Origin: Clostridiales bacterium UBA6363
GTDB lineage: Bacteria > Bacillota > Clostridia > UBA1381
NCBI GenBank assembly: GCA_002438865.1
Contig: DJRJ01000010.1
Location: forward strand, 4,879 to 13,327
Length of the DNA: 8,449 nt
Direction of reading: 5' to 3'
In this document: positions 6,883 to 8,449 of the stretch, in pieces
How positions within the stretch are numbered: the stretch's first letter is position 1
Layout: each line of letters opens with the position of its first letter
The notes under the pieces: generated by a model
What the model saw: the letters and a program-made list of their open reading frames with translations, nothing else
Database searches by the model: none
Told to the model about the DNA's origin: nothing
Translations under genes and position numbers: made by a program

Positions 6883-6897
6883 TATTTATAGCAATAT
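6879..6897. promoter_or_regulatory. Direct repeat GCAATAT x2, candidate AraC-family operator
   Basis: GCAATAT occurs at 6879-6885 and again at 6891-6897, 12 bases apart start to start, roughly one helical turn, so both face the same side of the DNA. AraC-family dimers commonly bind tandem direct half-sites like this. The pair sits between the two divergent genes, overlaps the presumed -35 of the regulator gene and lies about 30 bases upstream of the presumed -10 for the isomerase gene. Confidence 0.45.
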
Positions 6898-6922
6898 CTG
6901 TGTAGTTTTATTTTATATTTTG

Positions 6923-6931
6923 TGTTATTAT
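6923..6931 (+). promoter_or_regulatory. Candidate extended -10 promoter of the isomerase/dehydrogenase genes
   Basis: TGT-TATTAT forms an extended -10 element (hexamer 6926-6931, 5 of 6). The matching -35 position (TAGTTT, 6903-6908) is poor, as is common for promoters that need an activator. Transcription would begin near 6938, just before the AAGGAGAG ribosome binding site at 6941-6948. If correct, the in-frame ATG at 6930 cannot be the start codon because it lies in the -10 box. Confidence 0.4.
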
Positions 6932-6953
6932 GAAGTCAGAAAGGAGAGATTTT

Positions 6954-7802
6954 ATGAAATACGATAAAATCAGCGGATTTTCGGATGAAATATCGGACGA
7001 TATAAAAACTCAGTTTGAAGTTTTAAATAAACTCGGAATAAAATATTTTGAAGTAAGAGGCGTAAACGGAAAGAATATTTCGGAGCTTGGCGAAGATGAA
7101 GTAAAATCGCTCAAAGCCGAAATGGACAAGTACGGCATACAGGTTTCGTCTGTCGGCTCGCCGATAGGCAAAATAAAACTTACCGATGATTTTGACGCTC
7201 ATTTTGAGATGTTTAAAAATGTTGTAAAAACGGCAAAAACTCTCGGTACAAAATACATAAGAATGTTCAGCTTTTATCATGACAGCGGCGAATGGAGCGA
7301 AAGCGAGCGTGAAACTGTTATTGAAAGACTGCGCAAAATGATTGCGTATGCAAAAGAGAAGGACGTTGTTTTGCTCCATGAGAACGAAAAAGGAATTTAC
7401 GGCGACACGGCAGAACGTTGTCTTGATCTTATGCAGGAGCTGTACTGCGATAATTTCAAAGCGGTATTTGACCCGGCAAATTTTGTTCAGTGCGGACAGG
7501 ATACAAAAGAAGCATACGATATGCTCGGAAAATATATAGAATATATGCATATAAAGGACGCAAAGTTTGCTGATGGTGCCGTTACTCCGTCGGGATACGG
7601 TGACGGAAATGTGGAATATATTCTTAAAAAAGTCTTTGACGGCGGTTATGACGGATTTTTGAGCTTAGAGCCGCATCTCGGTAATTTTACGGGTTTTGCG
7701 GCACTTGAGAATAACGATGCGGCAAAGGATTTGCCGTCGGGCGGCGAAGGTACGTTTACATTGGCGTTTAACGCATTAAATAAAATTTTGGAAAGGATTT
7801 GA
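6954..7802 (+). CDS. Sugar phosphate isomerase/epimerase (xylose isomerase-like TIM barrel, AP-endonuclease 2 family)
   Basis: A 282-residue cytoplasmic TIM-barrel enzyme of the family that includes IolE, IolI and hydroxypyruvate isomerase. Such enzymes isomerise, epimerise or dehydrate keto sugars and inositol derivatives using a divalent metal. The four expected metal ligands are visible at strand ends: E143 in LLHENEKG, D173 in VFDPANF, H199 in MHIKDAK and E239 in SLEPHL. The N-terminal GFSDEI and the length are normal. ATG 6954 has an excellent AAGGAGAG 5 bases upstream; an upstream in-frame ATG at 6930 would include that site within the gene and was rejected. Four bases separate it from the Gfo/Idh/MocA dehydrogenase downstream, a pairing usual in sugar and inositol catabolic operons, and the divergent AraC-family gene probably regulates both. 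The substrate is not readable from the sequence, so I give no symbol. Confidence 0.88.
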   Translation: MKYDKISGFSDEISDDIKTQFEVLNKLGIKYFEVRGVNGKNISELGEDEVKSLKAEMDKYGIQVSSVGSPIGKIKLTDDFDAHFEMFKNVVKTAKTLGTKYIRMFSFYHDSGEWSESERETVIERLRKMIAYAKEKDVVLLHENEKGIYGDTAERCLDLMQELYCDNFKAVFDPANFVQCGQDTKEAYDMLGKYIEYMHIKDAKFADGAVTPSGYGDGNVEYILKKVFDGGYDGFLSLEPHLGNFTGFAALENNDAAKDLPSGGEGTFTLAFNALNKILERI

Positions 7803-7806
7803 GAAA

Positions 7807-8449
7807 ATGGAGAAGGTAAAAGTAGGTATTATCGGCTGCGGTAATATGGGATCGGAGCATGCGAAAAAGCTGACGGCGGGAAGAGTTCCCGATATGGAGC
7901 TTGTTGCGGTGTGTGATATTGAACAGGAAAGACGTGACGCAATGCACGAGCTGTATCCGACCTTAAAGGTGTTTGATAAGGCGGAGGATCTTATGGACAG
8001 CGGTTTGTGCGATGCGGTTATAATAGCCGTTCCGCATTACAGCCACCCTCCGATGGTTATATATGCGCTCGAACACGGACTTAACGTTATGAGCGAAAAG
8101 CCTGCCGGCGTATACACCAAGCAGGTTAAGGAAATGAACGAAGCCGCAAAAAAATCGGATAAGATTTTTGCGATAATGTTCAATCAGCGTACAAATCCCG
8201 TATATGTAAAATTGCGTGAAATGATACAGAGGGGCGACCTCGGACACATAAAGAGAATTACGTGGATAATCACCAACTGGTACAGATCGCAGGCATATCA
8301 TGACAGCAGTTCATGGCGCTCAACATGGAAAGGCGAGGGCGGCGGTACGCTTATAAACCAAAATCCGCATCAGCTTGACCTGTGGCAGTGGATGTTCGGT
8401 ATGCCTGATAGGATATACGCAAAGGCATCGTTCGGAAAGTATTATAACA
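7807..8449 (+). CDS. Gfo/Idh/MocA-family NAD(P)-dependent oxidoreductase; 3'-partial
   Basis: The first 214 residues of a dehydrogenase that would oxidise a sugar, polyol or inositol with NAD(P)+ in the cytoplasm; members are usually around 330-390 residues, so perhaps 120-180 are missing. The frame runs open from ATG 7807 to the window end. The N-terminal Rossmann fold shows VGIIGCGNMG at 6-15 (GxGxxG) and VCDIEQERR, where the acidic residue after the second strand favours NAD over NADP. The family motif EKP is at 97-99, with K98 the expected catalytic lysine. The start of the substrate domain has GGGTLINQNPHQLDLWQW with H188 and D191, the usual (D/N)xxxHxxD-type active-site stretch. AAAGGA lies about 9 bases before the ATG and overlaps the end of the isomerase gene, pointing to translational coupling. 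Likely in one transcript with that gene. Confidence 0.9.
   Translation, partial: MEKVKVGIIGCGNMGSEHAKKLTAGRVPDMELVAVCDIEQERRDAMHELYPTLKVFDKAEDLMDSGLCDAVIIAVPHYSHPPMVIYALEHGLNVMSEKPAGVYTKQVKEMNEAAKKSDKIFAIMFNQRTNPVYVKLREMIQRGDLGHIKRITWIITNWYRSQAYHDSSSWRSTWKGEGGGTLINQNPHQLDLWQWMFGMPDRIYAKASFGKYYN

Noticed and set aside
6930..6953. ATG at 6930 as the start of the isomerase/epimerase
   Set aside because: The AAGGAGAG at 6941-6948 is correctly spaced for ATG 6954, and 6930 overlaps the probable -10 box.

Overview
The window looks like ordinary chromosome from an anaerobic, moderately low-GC Firmicute of the Clostridia, probably a gut member of the Oscillospirales/Ruminococcaceae. This is inferred from Gram-positive style AGGAGG-type ribosome binding sites a few bases before ATG, sigma-A type promoter boxes, a class II (not class I) fructose-bisphosphate aldolase, a clostridial-type Ogg, and protein similarity recalled from memory. 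No phage, transposon, plasmid, CRISPR, rRNA or tRNA sequence was seen. Genes are packed tightly and no gap exceeds about 125 bases.

Layout. (1) 2-2641, plus: the C-terminal 879 or so residues of a very large membrane glycosyltransferase whose start lies upstream of the window. It joins a GT87-like multi-membrane half to a protein O-mannosyltransferase (PMT/GT39) half, with an extracytoplasmic beta-rich insert just before the PMT acidic motif. (2) 2642-2766: an AT-rich intergenic region with a good extended -10 promoter whose -35 box sits in a perfect palindrome. (3) 2767-3636: an 8-oxoguanine DNA glycosylase (Ogg), followed after 6 bases by (4) 3643-4230, a 14-cysteine zinc-ribbon-like protein of unknown function. 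(5) 4269-5132: fba, with a strong ribosome binding site, a likely promoter of its own, biased codons and a strong terminator. (6) 5186-6040: an exported or membrane-anchored polysaccharide deacetylase (CE4) whose ribosome binding site lies in the 3' arm of the fba terminator. (7) 6041-6835, minus: an AraC-family regulator, tail-to-tail with the deacetylase with no gap. (8) From 6954, plus: a sugar phosphate isomerase/epimerase (TIM barrel 2), then after 4 bases a Gfo/Idh/MocA dehydrogenase cut by the window end at 8449.

How they fit together. The right end is a recognisable small catabolic module: a cupin-type AraC sensor divergent from an isomerase/epimerase plus NAD(P)-dependent sugar or polyol dehydrogenase pair. 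A pair of GCAATAT direct repeats in the shared 118-base control region is a candidate binding site for the regulator. The substrate cannot be read from the sequence; inositol- or rare-sugar-like compounds are the usual kind. The left part holds unrelated housekeeping functions: envelope glycosylation, oxidative DNA repair, glycolysis and cell-wall or polysaccharide modification. I see no clear sign of a new multi-gene system. The points most worth a second look are the fba terminator overlapping the next gene's ribosome binding site, the double GT-C fusion, the cysteine-rich unknown protein, and the AraC operator candidate.
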